The position numbers and the translations under genes are program-made. Positions 14,001-29,000 of a stretch of DNA of 64,000 bases are shown here, in pieces. The notes beneath the pieces are model-generated. The model did no database searches. It was not told the DNA's origin and saw only the letters and a program-made list of their open reading frames with translations. How positions within the stretch are numbered: position 1 is the stretch's first letter; every line of letters begins with the position of its first letter. Source of the stretch: Pisaster brevispinus (lineage: Eukaryota; Echinodermata; Asteroidea; Forcipulatida; Asteriidae); assembly GCA_023634235.1 (NCBI GenBank), contig JAMKCF010000006.1:12008647-12072646 (forward strand), given 5' to 3'.

Positions 14001-17000
14001 GGGGGGGGGGGGTTGGTTTTGTTTTGTTTGGGGTGTTTGTTTGGTTGTTTGGTTGTGTTTTGTTTTGGGTTTTTTTTTTTTTGGGGGGGGGGGTTAAGAA
14101 CCACCACAACTCATAAGAGAGATTGTTCATGTACATGACGTTTACAGCAAACATTACCCGAAAATGTATTCACTTGTTTTTGAAAGTACGTGTATTTACT
14201 GATGGAAGACATCGAGGGGTTATGCAGAAATTTGGGCCATGCCTGTTGTCTCACGTTTCTCTGTTCAGGTTTCTATATGATCTGCCACATTTATAATGTT
14301 TGCATCAGTCAAACTTGAGCCTACACCGTGGACCCTCTCAATCCAAGGCATCTTCAGCACAATGGGCCGACAACTTGGTCATGGGGGAGGGGGAAGACAG
14401 ATCGGACCCCTGTCAAAATTAAAAGTCCAAGCAGGTTTATCAAATAGACACTGTACACAGTGAACGCTACAATTATAGGACGTGTAGACCCAAGTTCGTC
14501 TAGCGACGTAGGTTTCACGTGGGGGGCCAATCACCACGGGCATTATGTGCCATTCTCTCCCCCACTTCATTCGTGTTTGCTCTGTGTCACTACCAATGAT
14601 AGAGACACGTACGGCTACCCAAGAATGCGCTCTCCTTGCCAAGTACTCACCACCTTCTTGATCATCGGTAAACACTCTTTCCTCCTTGCTCTTGCTCCGT
14701 AAACACGGACGGGAAAGGTTCCTGCTCGCGCTCCCCCCCCCCCCCTTTACGATACGCCGGTGCCTCACTGTACGTTCCACACGTATTGATCTCGTACGAC
14801 TGCTGACTTACATTTTTCTTTTCATCATTGTAAAACATGTAGGCCTATATGAAAAATATTATATCCCAACCTGTTGGCCCAAACTATACAGAGCAGATGG
14901 TTGTATTGTTTTCTTATTTAAGTGATAGCGGACTTATGGCAAAAGTAAATCTCAGAAAATTACTCGATCACAACAACAATCGTGTTTTAAATTGGCGTTC
15001 GGTTTGAATGCCGAACAGTAACATCTAGGCTTGTTATAGGCCTACCGGGTTCAGTGGGAAGATCAAATAATTTAAGTCTCCAAGCTCATTGATCGTCAAA
15101 TTCATTCATACCAGTACCAATCCAGGGCTATATTCCCGTCTGAAATTGTGTCAAAGTCGGGAATAGCTTTTGACAAAATCATCTGTGGCTTATTTCGATT
15201 GCAGTTTCGATTGCCTCCCCGGCGTGTGAGGGTGGAGGAAGAAGCAACGGCCCTCTACAATAAAAAAAATCTCCCGGGTCACAACTGACCCGGTTCTGGG
15301 TCGAAGGGGGGTGCTGCTGACCCTTAGATGGGTCAAACTGACGCAGAATCCCCGCTGAAATCCCACCTTTAACCAGATACGGGTCAGCCTGAACCAGAAT
15401 ACGGTGACGCCCTTTATGAACCGAGATCCAGGTCATTTCTGACCCGGGCGTTTCAGAGGGTAGCCGAAGCGGACGAGCGTTCACAATCTAAACAATACGT
15501 CTCAAACATAAACAATATTTCCAGCAGTTAATGTAATGCTCAAAGGTATAAGAATAGCACAGCTATACAGGCACAGTAAATTATAATAGACATACAATGA
15601 AAAGGTCAACGGTCAAAACGTGCCTGGCTTTATTATGTATAGACAATTTTTAAATAAACGATTTAATGATGTCTTGCAAAAATCATAATATTTCCCAGAC
15701 TACAATGGTTATGAAACATGACATTATACTCCTCCCCACCCGAAAATTGTTAACCCCTTTCAGCTCAAACTTGTTTGTTCTTATACCATGTAAAGATTTC
15801 TGACACTGGAATACACTGAACATATCATTAAGATTACTATCGTATTTTTAACAAGATTTCATAGGAGTAGTTTATAGTCACTGGCATTATTCTGTAGCAT
15901 CTTTCCAATAATAGCAATTTTTTTAATTGTTACGAGGTGACCATGACGTTTCATCCAAGGAACGAAATTCTGGGCTCATTGTTTTTCATCTTCTTCCTCT
16001 TCTTTTTTTCGCAGATAATAAAATATTAGGTAGGTTCCCAGGGTAAAACTCGTGCTCGTAAAGAAGTACCAACCTTCTTTCAAAACAGCCGACCACGAGC
16101 CCCGTTGATTTTGCAGCGCACCTCATTTTAATGACAAATTGATGCAGCTTGCTTCCGCATATGGGATGGTTGAGCACGGACATCCTTTTACATACACGCC
16201 CACGCCAATGCATTCTCTCACTATAGCTTCAGCAGTTTATTAATGTAAGAAAAAACGAGGTTCAGTTTAATGACTGACGGCATACAGGACTGCACAGAAT
16301 TGAACACTTCAAAAATCTTTTGAATTGCAGTGACTAATTGCTAATATCTCACTCTACCTACATGAATAAGGCCTGTGGGTATAGATGTACAGGCGTTTTT
16401 CTTCGTGACAGGTTTTGTTCCTCAGTCTGGATGGAATTACAGTTAAGGTGAAGATTCCCTCCAGAACTTGTCGCATGTTTTGTCTCTTCTTATTTTTAGT
16501 GGCGAACCCAGCCTCCTGTATCCGTAAAGACATTCAATATATTTTACCTCTACATGAGGATGAGGGGTAACTAGTGTGCCGGTTAAATATCAAGAAATAT
16601 TCTTTAAAAACATTCCTCGTCAGTCTTTTCAAACAAAATTACTGTCTTGAATAAAGTACTGTGTGATCCAAAGGTACACACTCGTTCCAGACCTTTACTT
16701 CCCCCAAATTTCTTACTTGCTTTCAGTGTATCAAGTATTCCAAAACCGTTCTAACTCCAATGTGTGGTGTTTTTTTGTTTTGTTTTTTAATAAACTGCAC
16801 TCAATAGGCCCTTAACTCAAACCTCCGTGCCAGAATTGACCCGAATCCGGGTCCCTAGGGGCCTGACCAATTTCTGGGTCAGTGTGACCCGGAATTTGTG
16901 TCAAAAAATGACCCAGAAATAGGTCAATCTTACACATAACCCAAGATAAAACCTTTTGTTTATTGGTCATTTTGACCCGGAAACGGATCAAGCCTCCCCC

Positions 17001-20000
17001 CCCCCAAGAACCCAGAATTCAGGTCGATTATGACCTGGGAGTTTCTATAGTGTAAGCCTTAAGCAAACTTGCTGTTCATTGTTTCAGAACATCTATCCAA
17101 ACCTAGGCTTGAAGGTGTGTATATTATGGTGCCGATATTTATAGTTTTTCCCCATTCAATGCTGTCAAACTGAGGCTGAAACTAGTCATGGTCTTATCAC
17201 GTTTTGGAATGACTCCAGAAATAAATATCAATAATTTAGAATCCACACACTGGGGAGATTTACAAAGATTGATACAGAAAGGCCCACAATGCAGGTTGAG
17301 TTTGGAAAACGATCAAACTCCACTCGCACATAACACTGTTCTCTGAAACGATCAACATGATGGACTTATACAAGAAATATGGCTTTATATTCATGGTCGG
17401 ATTTCCATGAACGACCCCCCCCCCCGCCAAATTGGATAATATTTTGAAGGTTTTGTGGGCGTCTAATAAATATTTTACTAATTTGACGTCTGAGTCACGA
17501 TTTTCACGCAACATTTCCGGTTATTCCATATTTCAAGCCAAACTAATTATGAGACTTTTTTATTGCAACAATCAATCTTGTTAAAATATCATTAGCTGAC
17601 AAAATAAAAGAAAATAATTGACAGTCACCTCGCAACCAGGGGTCGGTTTTGTAAAGCTGTTAATGAAGATATCATAAACAGATGCTTTTTTTAGGCAAAA
17701 AATAGCAGGGCACCATTCTCTATTACAATACATAGTACTTTGGACGGTAAGCAATATTTCTCTCCTTAAAATTGTTTTGACCTGAGCAACTATTTGAAAT
17801 TTTGCCCGGGGGATCGAAACGTATTCCCAGCTCTCATTCTCCACTTGATATCTCCATCCCCATACTTAGTGAAGTGATATGGTGTTTATGGTTTTTTTTT
17901 TAAGAAGATGTCGCCATGTTGGCTGACTCCCTTGTAACTATCAGTTCATGTAATCTTATTATATGGATTCACGTTGGCCATCCTCGTTTGTCAAAGGCAG
18001 CCACGCTACAGTTGGAAACCTTATAAAAATTACAATGCACTTTGTTTAAAACGGAATGGTTACATATGGTGGTGTTTGCATGTGCTTTTTAAAACAAAAT
18101 CAAGACAAGATTCAGCTCACGAATTTTAACACATGGGTGTATATTTTGAGGTATATGTGTGTGTCTTTTAAAGGAATCCCTATGTGTTATTTGATTCGGG
18201 AATTCTCTCAAATCTCTGGAGTTGGAATTTATCCGGATCCGGATCTTGGAGGTCTAGACCCATTTTCGGATCAGTATTACCTGTTTTGAACTTTAAGTCA
18301 GCTAAATCGGAGTCAATGTCCGATACTTAGGTTCATTGTCATTTTGGCTGGCGGATTCCGAGCCAGGATAACCCATGAGTGGGCATTGACTGGCCTCATT
18401 AAACCCGGGTTACGGGTTTAATTCTGACCCCGGGGTTCTTGTGTGTGAGCATTTCTGGGAATTCTCCGTGTCCGCCATGACAGTGCGTTAACCTGGTGTG
18501 CGGCCAATAGCATTTGACACCTAATCAATAATGTCATCCTTTCCAATTGTCAAGCCTCCTTTGCCATCCATCCAACGTAGATGCAGCCTCACACCTTCCA
18601 CACCCGAAAGCTACTTTATAAACCTAACCACATGAATTATGTACTCAGCTACTTCAAAATTATGTACAGTTGTCTTGACGTGCAATAACAAATCGACTGA
18701 CAGCCTGTCCAAATGATTTAGAGAAAGCTCTGTTTTCTGTGAAAATAATATGCAAGACGTGAGAGCAAATGCGTTATGGTTGTAATCACTTCAGTCTCTT
18801 ATATCGCTGGCAACTTGAAGTTTCGTGTGGGCTGTTATGACGTAGTGTTTGTTGTGATAGTATTTCATTGTATGTACATGCACGGTTTTTTTCCCAAGCT
18901 GCTAAATGATACATCATCGCTTGCGTATTTTTTCTAGTTCTTTTTATTCAATTGACATGAAGGTTACTGTTTTTCTAAGACCAGATTGCAGACGGCTTTT
19001 GATGTGTTGCATTGTACAGATGATACATGAGGAAACACTAAACTAAATTGTTCATTATACCCTCTATACAAACAATACTTCTCGTGTATACAACATGGCA
19101 GGTGCTGCCAATAGCAACGAGTCAGCCGCTCGTTAACAAAGGGAAGCTCGCTGGTCTAGCATGACATCTACCTGTACTAGTACTGTAGTATACGGAATGA
19201 AGAGGGTTCGATTCCCAATCGGTACCTGTGGCTTTCACCACATAAAAGCCACGAGAGGTAATGTTTTTGGTCTTGTTGTCATTTGTATGTGAATGGTATC
19301 TGCTAAGTTAGTATCTGCATAGATGGGAAGATATCAGTGAGAAGAAATTCTTCAACAATGCCACTTAAATATTAACACTAGACCCCTTGCAATGTGACGT
19401 CACACTCTCAAACAGCGCCCTTACTGAGGCAAAATGAGGCAGATCACTAGCCTGAACGTCTGATGTCACACTTAAAGGCTCTTGGATAACGCAAGATGCC
19501 TGCCTGACCGGATGTTTCCAGATGTACCTTTGACCTTGCATTAATTTCACGCGGAGATTCCCTGTCAGTTCACACGTTCAAGTACACATATCACACGGTG
19601 AATTAAAAGTACATGATGTACACAACATTTTGCACACCCTGCATGCAGCAGACGATCGAAATTGCAATTTGACAAATGACAATTTGACAAATTACATCAC
19701 TGCACGGACCAATCATTTTACAAATATGGAAAACTTACGTTACAGCACGTTTATCCAACGAAATCATTGTATCCAATTAAAACATTGGGCATGTAAGACC
19801 AGGACCTGTCTTTATCCTTGCAGATAAAGACAGGGGACAAGTCTGGTAGATCATTGGACGATAACTGTTCTTGGACCGTAAATTGTGCCCGTGACCTCAG
19901 CGTACCGGCAGCGTTGCGCATTATACCAGGGGTCCATTAAGAAAGAAAGTTCTCTGCAGTACCCATCAGCCATTGAAGAATTTGGAGTTTAGCAGAAAAG

Positions 20001-23000
20001 TGACACAGACGGTGACTCCAACCCCATCGCCTCTGTCCAAATAGCATATATCTGCTACCTTATAGCTTTCCACTTTTCAGCTTTTGTTTGAAATATTTTT
20101 CATTTGCGGTTTTTCCCGGAGGGTCCGATACTCCTGATGAGATATTTTCAATGAAAACAAATTGTTTTCCCTTATTGTATGATACATCATCGTGGAAGCG
20201 AAAATGTTAGTCCGATTTGTACTTTTAAATTTGTTATCAAATGAGAGGGTCACTTTGTTTTTATGTGTTATTTGTGCACGTTCCTATTTGCAATTTAAAA
20301 ATTTGAAACTGCGTGTCAGGGGCAATTCCTCGCACTCCCCCCTCCCCCCCCCCCGGGGGTAGTGTAATAAGCCTTAATAAAGATGAATCAACGAAATTGA
20401 AAACAATCTGCTGGAAGTTGTTTCCATCATCATGTATCGTACCTTTAAGATGCAATGAATAAATGTATAATAAATGCAGGATGACTGATAGTATTACCGC
20501 AACTTTACACAGTCTGAATGATGAAAAAGATATTACACGACCAGATTTATTTCTCACTGTGAATGGCCGTTACTCATAAGTTTCTTTAAAGGGGCAGTAC
20601 ACTCTTAGAACTTCCGGGTTAGAATTGACCCGGGTCTGAGGGGTTCTGACCCATTTCTAAGTCAGGCTGACCCCGGGACTGGTTTTAGAATTTGATTCCG
20701 CGTCAGTTTGACCAATTTCTGGCACTGTTTGACACAGATTCCGGGTTGCACTGACCGAGAAAAGAGTCGGGCACCCGGGAACCGGAACAATTCCGACCCG
20801 TGTGTACATCTACCGTAATTGGTTTTCTGAAAAAAGTTGTTCACAAATACATCAACTACAATTTGAAAATGTTTAGTGTGCAGCACTGCTAAACGGTTAC
20901 GTATCGTGAGGTTTTTTTTTTGTTAATTGTCATAATGCATACTGAAATAAATGCCGGGCAGCATTTTGTGAGTTAAATTTGTACAATGTCTGGTATGTTG
21001 ACTTGCTTGGTCACAGCCGAATCCCTCAGACTAAAGACAGTGCTGCTGTCATATGTAGCAAGCTTTTGCATTATACTAAGAGACTCACGCACCCGTACAC
21101 GATTTCTAACGAGTATGGAGCAAGGTGCCATATTTATCCTGTTTGGAAGTTGTTGTGTACTAAAATCCATGTTTAAAATCTGAGGGAGTCACAATCGAGT
21201 ACACACTTTGTAACGAGCAAGATAGTGTACATGAATTAGTCAGAGTTAACTTACAAATAGGAGTCTGTCGAAAGGGACAGCATTTCGAATGAAACTGTTT
21301 CTCAAGATGATTGGTACCACCTCTATAGACCATGTAACCCATGTTTGCATAGAGAATGCACTTGTACATTGCAGGGCATTTCATTGCAGGCAAGATACTA
21401 CCCTGGTCTTACGTAAAGTCAATAGTTATACAATTAAAGCTAGACAAGTTTTGAGATGTGTCCCCTTTCTTTATATCAAATGTTGATAAATGTCAGACAG
21501 TGCAATCTCCATACAATATACGATTTTATGGGCTCTGTACACAATCGTGCCTTCAGGAATTCCAGGCTCTGTGGTTCTTTTGTAAACATGTGAGGTCACA
21601 GGTGACATTGTAAGTCAGCTTTCCCACTAACGATGATTCTATTTTTGTAACCATTTCAACGAAAACGTAGTTTTCACTGTTGATGGCTGCTACATTTTAG
21701 AAATATTTACTTGATCATTTTTGTTTGTTTGAGCTTCAATGGAGCCTTTAATTAAACAAAGGTACATGTCTGTGTTTCTTGGTGCGATTCAGTCAGGCCT
21801 GAAATTAACATTCTCAAGGCACAAGAATAAGATCATGATGACATACATCACAGTGAAACATGGACATGATCGCTTGTTGAAATTCCTGCGTCAAGTCTGA
21901 TGAAATTCAAGCAACTTCTTGAACCCCATGTCAAACAGTAATGGTCTCTCTTTATTCACCAACCGCCCCCACCCTTATTGAGATCAATGTAACACAGCCA
22001 AGGCAAAGATACATGTTTAACTGCTTACAAGGTACACGACATAATGCTAATGATGTTAGTATAAATGGTATGCTGCGTCCTAAAACTTTGTTTTTTCGTA
22101 AAACTTAATTCATTGCAATGTTACAAAGGAATATACCATCAATGATTTACCCACAGTTAAAACGTTTATTGTTATGGTTATATGTTATATGTTGAATGGT
22201 TACATGGTTATGGTTGGTTATGCTTATGGTTATTGTAATGGTTATGGTTATGGTTATGGTTATGGTTATGGTTATGGTTATGGTTATGGTTATGGTTATG
22301 GTTATGGTTTTGGTTTTGGTTTTGGTTTGGTTTTGGTTTTGGTTTTGGTTTTGGTTATGGTTATGGTTATGGTTATGGTTATGGTTATGGTTATGGTTAT
22401 GGCTATGGTTATGGTTATGGTTATGGTTATGGTTTTAATGTAAAATTGAAGTTGCTTTGCAATGTGAGACAGTCACCGTATGTTTTTAGTTAACCCTCTG
22501 CACACATTACAACTCCTCTCGATTCTCATCTATATTTGTAACATAAATGGGGGAATGATGACTTAAAACTGTTAATCAGACTCTTCCCCACAGGCCCTTA
22601 TCAAAGAGTATACATGGAAACACATCCCTGTAGATCAAACAGAGCCTCGATGTCTGTCCACGTTCCATCTTTCAATCAAGTTTCTTCACTACCCAAATGT
22701 TTCCCCAACAAACAACACATCGGGTGAGGACGATGACGAACACGCTCGCACTACAACCTTGGCCCCCCGCGTTGAGACCCCGCTCGTCCCGTTTCACCTC
22801 TCTCTCTCTCACTCTCGCTCCCCTTCAGCAACACCGATATAATCAGACAGCAAATAACAGACTCGTGTCTTCACTTGTTTCCCCTTATTAGTTGGTGACA
22901 TATGTGGTTATCACCCGTTGAACGTGTGTGCGGGTGTCACTCAACTGGTACCCGACACATTTTGATAAGGCGGGTGTTAAATTGACCATGTCAGTGCTGG

Positions 23001-26000
23001 ATTGCCAGTGATGATGCTTTCGATAACAACTTTTTTCGAAACATTTTTTCAGGGCCATAATTTTTCTACACAAATATTACCTCAATACATGCTTTAGTTG
23101 TCGAGGTCTATAAAGAAATGCACCATAACTTTTGGACAAAACGGGCTCTCCAGCAAAATGAATATCTCAGAGCAATGTCATTACATTTGTATAATATATA
23201 TTTTTTATTTAAGGCTTAGACCGAGTTAAGCTATTGATGTGGCTACAGCAGCAGTGGTACATGTTGCAGTGTATGAGTAAAGCAGACATGGTGATCTTAC
23301 CATAGCCCAAGCCAAATGGTGGAATCCATCGTTGCAAAAGATGGCTGTTGTTTTTTTCTTTCTTTTCTTTTTCTCGGGCACTTTACCAACTCTTACCTTC
23401 TTTACCATGGTGCCCGCACTGTCGTTTTTCAATAAGCCAATTGCGAGTTAGATTTGAATCATGTCTGATTCAATGACTTGCTTAGTGGCAAGTTGCCTTT
23501 TAAATTTGAATTACTCGGACTATAGAGACAGTTGCTGTGTCTCAAGATTCGGGGTAAGCTTTTGCGGAGTAACGTAAGAGACAGCGAACACCCAAACACA
23601 ATTCGTAACCATGAATGTGTCCGGCACAATAGTGCTAGGCTTTGCCTACCTGGAGGTTGCTAAACAAAAGCTTGCCCGAATTAAATGACGTAGAAACTCT
23701 CTCTGTAGTCTGAAGAATTTATATTTAACCGGTAACATACCAATCTAACTCGCTATTAACTCAAATATTTGAGAGAATTAGTCTGTAAAAAAAACTGTCA
23801 GGTCACTTTTGACGGATGATATATTTGCACCTTTTCTTCCTCCAGACCATCACATTCTCCAAGGTCTTTGATCTTCCATCGTCTCTCCACAATGGCCACA
23901 GCACCAACACCATGTGCTGCACCGGTGTCAAGTTGTCGAATGGTATCATCGAGCATGTCGCCTCTACGGGGGACACTTTGAACATCTACGACGCTCAAAA
24001 TGACCCTCGTTTTGATAAGGAGCTTGACAAAGCCACTGGTTTCCACACACGCTCGATCCTGTGTATGCCAATCAGAGACAACAAATATCAAATCATAGGT
24101 AAGCAGTCAAGGTTTCGATCAAAACATTTAATATCTCCCAACATTAACTTACTGTAGACGAGCAGAGTGTACACTTTATAAAATTCCGGTTCAGAGTTGA
24201 CCCGAATCCGGGTCTCGTGGGGCCTTACCCATTTCTTAGTCAGTATGACACAGAATCTGTGTTAAAAGAAAGCCAGAATCCTGGCCCAAATCCTATTGTG
24301 TGATCAGTTTCTGGGTCAACCTGACCATGAAATCGGTCAGGCCCCCTGAGGTCTGGAATCCTGGGTCGATTTCACAAAACCCTTCCTAACTTAGGACTAG
24401 TCCTGGGCAATGCTAGGAGATATGACTAGTCCTAAGTTAAGACCAGTTACTGGTCCTAACTTCAGATAAGACTAGTCTTATCTCTTTGTGAAATCGACCC
24501 CAGGTCAATTCTAATCCGGGAGTTTTTAGAGTGTACTGGTGGAAACGTCGAGACGTACCATTACGTCACATTGGTTCTTCTTTGAACTATTGCCTCTTCC
24601 TGAAAAGATTACTTTCAAGTGGCTGTTCCCTGCAAAGTGTAATTTCTTTCCTAAAATACCTAATATTATTGCTGTGATTAGCTCTTCCTTGGAATATACA
24701 CAAAAAATACAGCTTTTTGCTTGAGATACAGTCTGGTTCCTTTTTCAGTGTAATGAATATTAGCATTCCGTCTGTTATTTGATAAAGGGAACGTGACCAA
24801 GATGGTGGCAGCATGATAGAGGTTTATTGTGACTTTAAAACGAGGTGCATTTTTTTCCCTTCGGTGAAGGGAAAGACAAATATATAAATTTAAGTGGAAC
24901 TGAGTTTGAAGACGGACTAGCAAACGTTGCCTGGAATGACTTCGCTGAATTATGTGTAACCCCAACTGCCTTGAGTGATTTACTAAGGGATTCTTCCCCA
25001 CTGAACTTTACCCAAACTCCAACACAATAATGTTAACTCAAAACGGCACCAAAAACTGTTGGACACTGATTATGGTGGTATGTCTGATCCCATGTAAAGC
25101 ATTGATCAGTTTACTGGGATCATAGAGCAAGGACCTACTGCACTTCTCAGAGAGTCAAAGAGAATAACAACAAATTAGCAGTTTTGATTTTTGGGGTGTT
25201 TGAGAGTGCAAAGGATGTCCATTATGTACTGGACGTTTTATTCAACGTCTAAACGGTTGTTCCGTATGCACTCCTTTTTCCATAAAGTAGTATCTACATA
25301 CAAAGTCTTTTAGAAATACAGAGAACAAAATATATGATATATTTGCAAAGCTTTGGTGAACTGAAATGGAATCTTACCTTTAATGTAACAGCCACTGCTG
25401 CTACTGCTTCTTAGGTACTTATCCATTTAGCAACAGCAGCTCACACAAAACGGGTCAGGCATACCATGGAACATGTTCTGAAAATCATCCAAGCTTTCCT
25501 CTTTCAGCCTTCAATATTCATTCATGGCAGCAGCAAAGATATCAAACTAGGGCACGGGAAATGTCTCCATGTAGTGTGTAATTTTAAAAAGGGGGGAAAG
25601 GAAGACTAGCAGGTGCTAACCTAATAAGATGTTTTGTGCATGTCACAAATAAGTAGAGTACGCAAGTCATTTGACCATGAGCAATGAACTTGGTGTGATC
25701 TCCAAACCTTTATTAAGCAGAGCCCAGTTTCATGAAAACTTGCTAAGCACAAAGAAGTATTGCTTAGCATGAAACCGGTTACCAGCCAAAAGCTTGTGCT
25801 ATTGTGACTGGTGGTCCTCTCAAAAATTAAATTGGGCCCTGCTGTGTAGCCATGTTTTTCTTCCATTTGAAACAAGATCATTCAAACCGAGGCTGGGGGA
25901 CAAAATTGTCAGGTACCTTTTTTCGAAGGTATACTTTGGCGAACAGGGAACATTGGGGAGGTTTTTGGAAAAAATGCTGTGCATGTGCTAGCTGCAAACA

Positions 26001-29000
26001 ACAATTAGTGTTCAGGACATAATATCAATCGGTTTTATAGGGGTTGAATTTGGTTTGGGTTTTTATTTGTTTGTTTGGGTTTTTATTACAGGGATGGGAA
26101 ATCTCACATTTTTATCTAAGAACCGGAGGTCGTTGGTTCAAATCCCGCCCCAGTCAATTTTTCTTTGTTTTTTCCAAGTTATGTTGATCTGAGTTCAGAC
26201 CATGTTTATGTCTGTTTAGTAAAAGATGTAGCTGTTATTCGTCAGATATAAGGAAATCCTGCTCTTTGATCTACTTCTCTAGTGCTGAGAATATCGTTCC
26301 CGAAAGATCATTTAAATCTACAACTCTAGGGGTTACCAAAAAAATAACTCATAGCTCCCTTTATTTGGATCCTAGTTTTAGACCGTTTTGTGCCAATCTC
26401 ATATCTCTTTGTTAACAAAGGATTTGGGGGGTTTGGGGGGTTTAAACGAAAGCTTACATGATTTAGAGTTGGTTTTGATGTTTTAAACATCTGGATGCAA
26501 GTTACCGTCTTTGGAATGATGAATCCCATAGTCACTTGATTGAGTTCTGGCTGCCCCCTACAAGCTAATAACACAATCACGAATAAATAACTCCTGGATT
26601 TATTTATGGTAAATAATGACTTAATTCATCTTGATCAATCCCCCTTTGGCTAGACGTGCCTTTCTTCCTTCATTACCAGATAACAGTCAATATTTATCCG
26701 CCAAGCCGACCGTGGCTCTTCGGTGCACACATTGGCTGACACATCATTTTAATAAATTTGCCTTCTTGTGGAGATAGCGAAGGGGACGTTCCTGGACGTT
26801 CAATATATTTATTTCACTCATTTTGAGAATGCAGTAATGCAGTAGGTGATATTGATAGGTCATAACTAATGTTTTTAAGACCGAGTATTTCACATTTTTA
26901 CGCTACCATTGCTATGTTGTGGCGTAGATTTAATAACGCTGCGGTTCTTTGCATTATACCCTTTCGCATGCATGAAAAGTTCAGTCAACGTATAACCATA
27001 AACAAATAGACTGTTCAAGTCTTGCGCGTAACGATGACAAGAAAACCACTCGAGCGAAGACTACAATTTCTGTGGAATTAAATCTTATTTTAAAATTATG
27101 TTTATACGAAATTCTTGAAAATCTAAATACTTTTAACAATTTGTTAGTGATACCATTTCAATTTTCGTATGATTCAAATAATTCGTTAAACTTCACTTTG
27201 AAACAAAATTAAAACTTCAGACGAGGATGCTTGTTTTTGAGAAATCCCATTTGCCAATTACTCCCGAATTTGTGCGACCATTACATAGGTTTAATGAATG
27301 TCTGTTTGCAAAATTCCTAATTGTATACTTGTAACTGGAACGGAGGTCAAGTTTTATTCTCGGGTTTTCTTTGTTGAATTAGTAAATTTATTCTACTTTC
27401 ATACATTTCATGGCAAAATTTTACTTTCCCAACAGTATGATTTGCATATACCCATAAACTACGTTACACTAAGTATTTGAAGAAACAGAATCGTGCACGC
27501 GTAAAATTCAGTATGATTGTGACCAACTTGGTCCCGGAAGTCCGAATACACGTGAGACTTGTACAGTCTGTTACATGTTATTCTATTGACCTGAGTATGA
27601 ATTATGCATACAAATTTCTCACTGGTTGTTTGATCCAAGAAAAAATATATATATTTCACGCCGTAGAAATGAGTGAAGAAATGTGTAGACGCCTAGAATA
27701 ACCAAGTTCGTAAAGATAGCTTTGACGATACTCGCTTTGAGTCAAGATAAGGAAGGCCGACATTCTTGCTTGTGTTCGAAAAATTGCAAGAAAACACAGA
27801 ATTTATGTAGTTAGTCTCTTTGGATCGTGATAAGGTAACGCTTATAAATGGTGTCAAATCTGCTACGCCCAGTCCTTGAGAGTCAAGAAAAGAATACACT
27901 GCTAATGTTGACAAAAACTACCCCTAAACCTTATGCTGACTCTTGTGTAATTAACATAAAGTAAGTTATCAGTAACGTTCCAAAAATGGAATGACAAGAA
28001 TGTTTTCAACATTATACAAGGCTATTAATGTTTCAACAAGGCTGTTATTTTTTAGAGCACAATGTCTTCAACAAAACAACACACAACTCGGGTATAGACT
28101 GCTGTTTAGCATAATGCAAATTGAAGTCGTCTCTATACGTGTACATGGTATTTGGCGTTGAATTATCGTGTACCGAAATTGTTTTTGCTTTATCAAAGAT
28201 GCTGAGTGCATTTTGTGATATATGGAAAAGAAATTTACTCCAACGAGCAATTAAAAAGCAAACCAATATTTATTTGGCTGGGTCGCGCAGTTTGCATTGT
28301 ACTAATGTATTCCTCCATTGTGAGTAAATTATCTTGAAATTTTGCGTCAACATAAAAAATTGCCAACTTGTTCTTGATGGACCCCGCCTGGTTTGGCTGC
28401 TACAAAGCGACCCTTCGTGCGAGCCGCGGCTGCCCGTTAACAAATTTGTTTTCAAATTCGAACCTTGGAATTAATTTGACTTGAATCGTTTGAAGAAATG
28501 TGAAATCATTATGACTGTGAGCCTATCTGAATTTTGTATCTGAAAATATTATGCGTCTAACGACCGAAAGTACTTAAACTGTTTGAAGAAAAAAGTGAAT
28601 GCGACAGTATTGTGAGGGTCAAAAAATTATTTATTTTGTTTGTAATAAATGTGTTTGTTTTGGGTTGTTTTGCTTCGTTTTTTGTTTTGGGTTTTTTTGT
28701 TTACCCCTAAAATGTCTTGTCCAGCTACTTTAATGCATGCATTAAGCCACCCTCCGTTCTCATGGAAATTTTTCAGAGTGTAGGCCTATATATCTTTCCA
28801 TCTTGATTATAGTTTTTTGTTGTTTTTTATTGCTGGCTCCTACTGTAAAAACTCTTTCAATCTGCAATGATCTGCCAACAGAAAACACGCATTATGTTCA
28901 GTCAGCTGAATCTCCTGATAGGGAATTCCCACAACGCACCGAACGGAAAGTGTATTCCTGGCGAATTTTTTGACAGATTTTCAGATTCTTTCATCTCGAT

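Larger units (their letters stand above)
7926..23845 (+). other. Intron w2, about 15.9 kb
   Basis: The largest intron; no coding exon was recognised. Annotated content: SINE tail (8370-8450), 21-bp satellite (8876-9520), palindromic MITE (12388-12740), hammerhead-like inverted pair (13530-13951), T/G tract, GGGTCA MITEs (15255, 16811, 20598), SINE (19140-19330), composite repeat (19376-19860), old repeat (21180-21600) and hexanucleotide array (22165-22440). Full CRE octamers are at 8742, 9822 and 19395. 9530-12380 and 22450-23800 show nothing I can name beyond two weak minus-strand B-box matches near 10530 and 11760. Confidence 0.6.

Noticed and set aside
13447..14154. Longest minus-strand open frame (235 codons)
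   Set aside because: It owes its length to T/G homopolymers read as poly-Lys/Pro and crosses hammerhead-like and dispersed repeats. No domain or splice context was seen.
22165..22440. Interstitial telomere repeat
   Set aside because: The unit GGTTAT/GGTTTT is not TTAGGG, the standard animal telomere unit.
22174..22443. Frames encoding YGYGYG/MVMVMV
   Set aside because: Direct product of the GGTTAT hexamer array.
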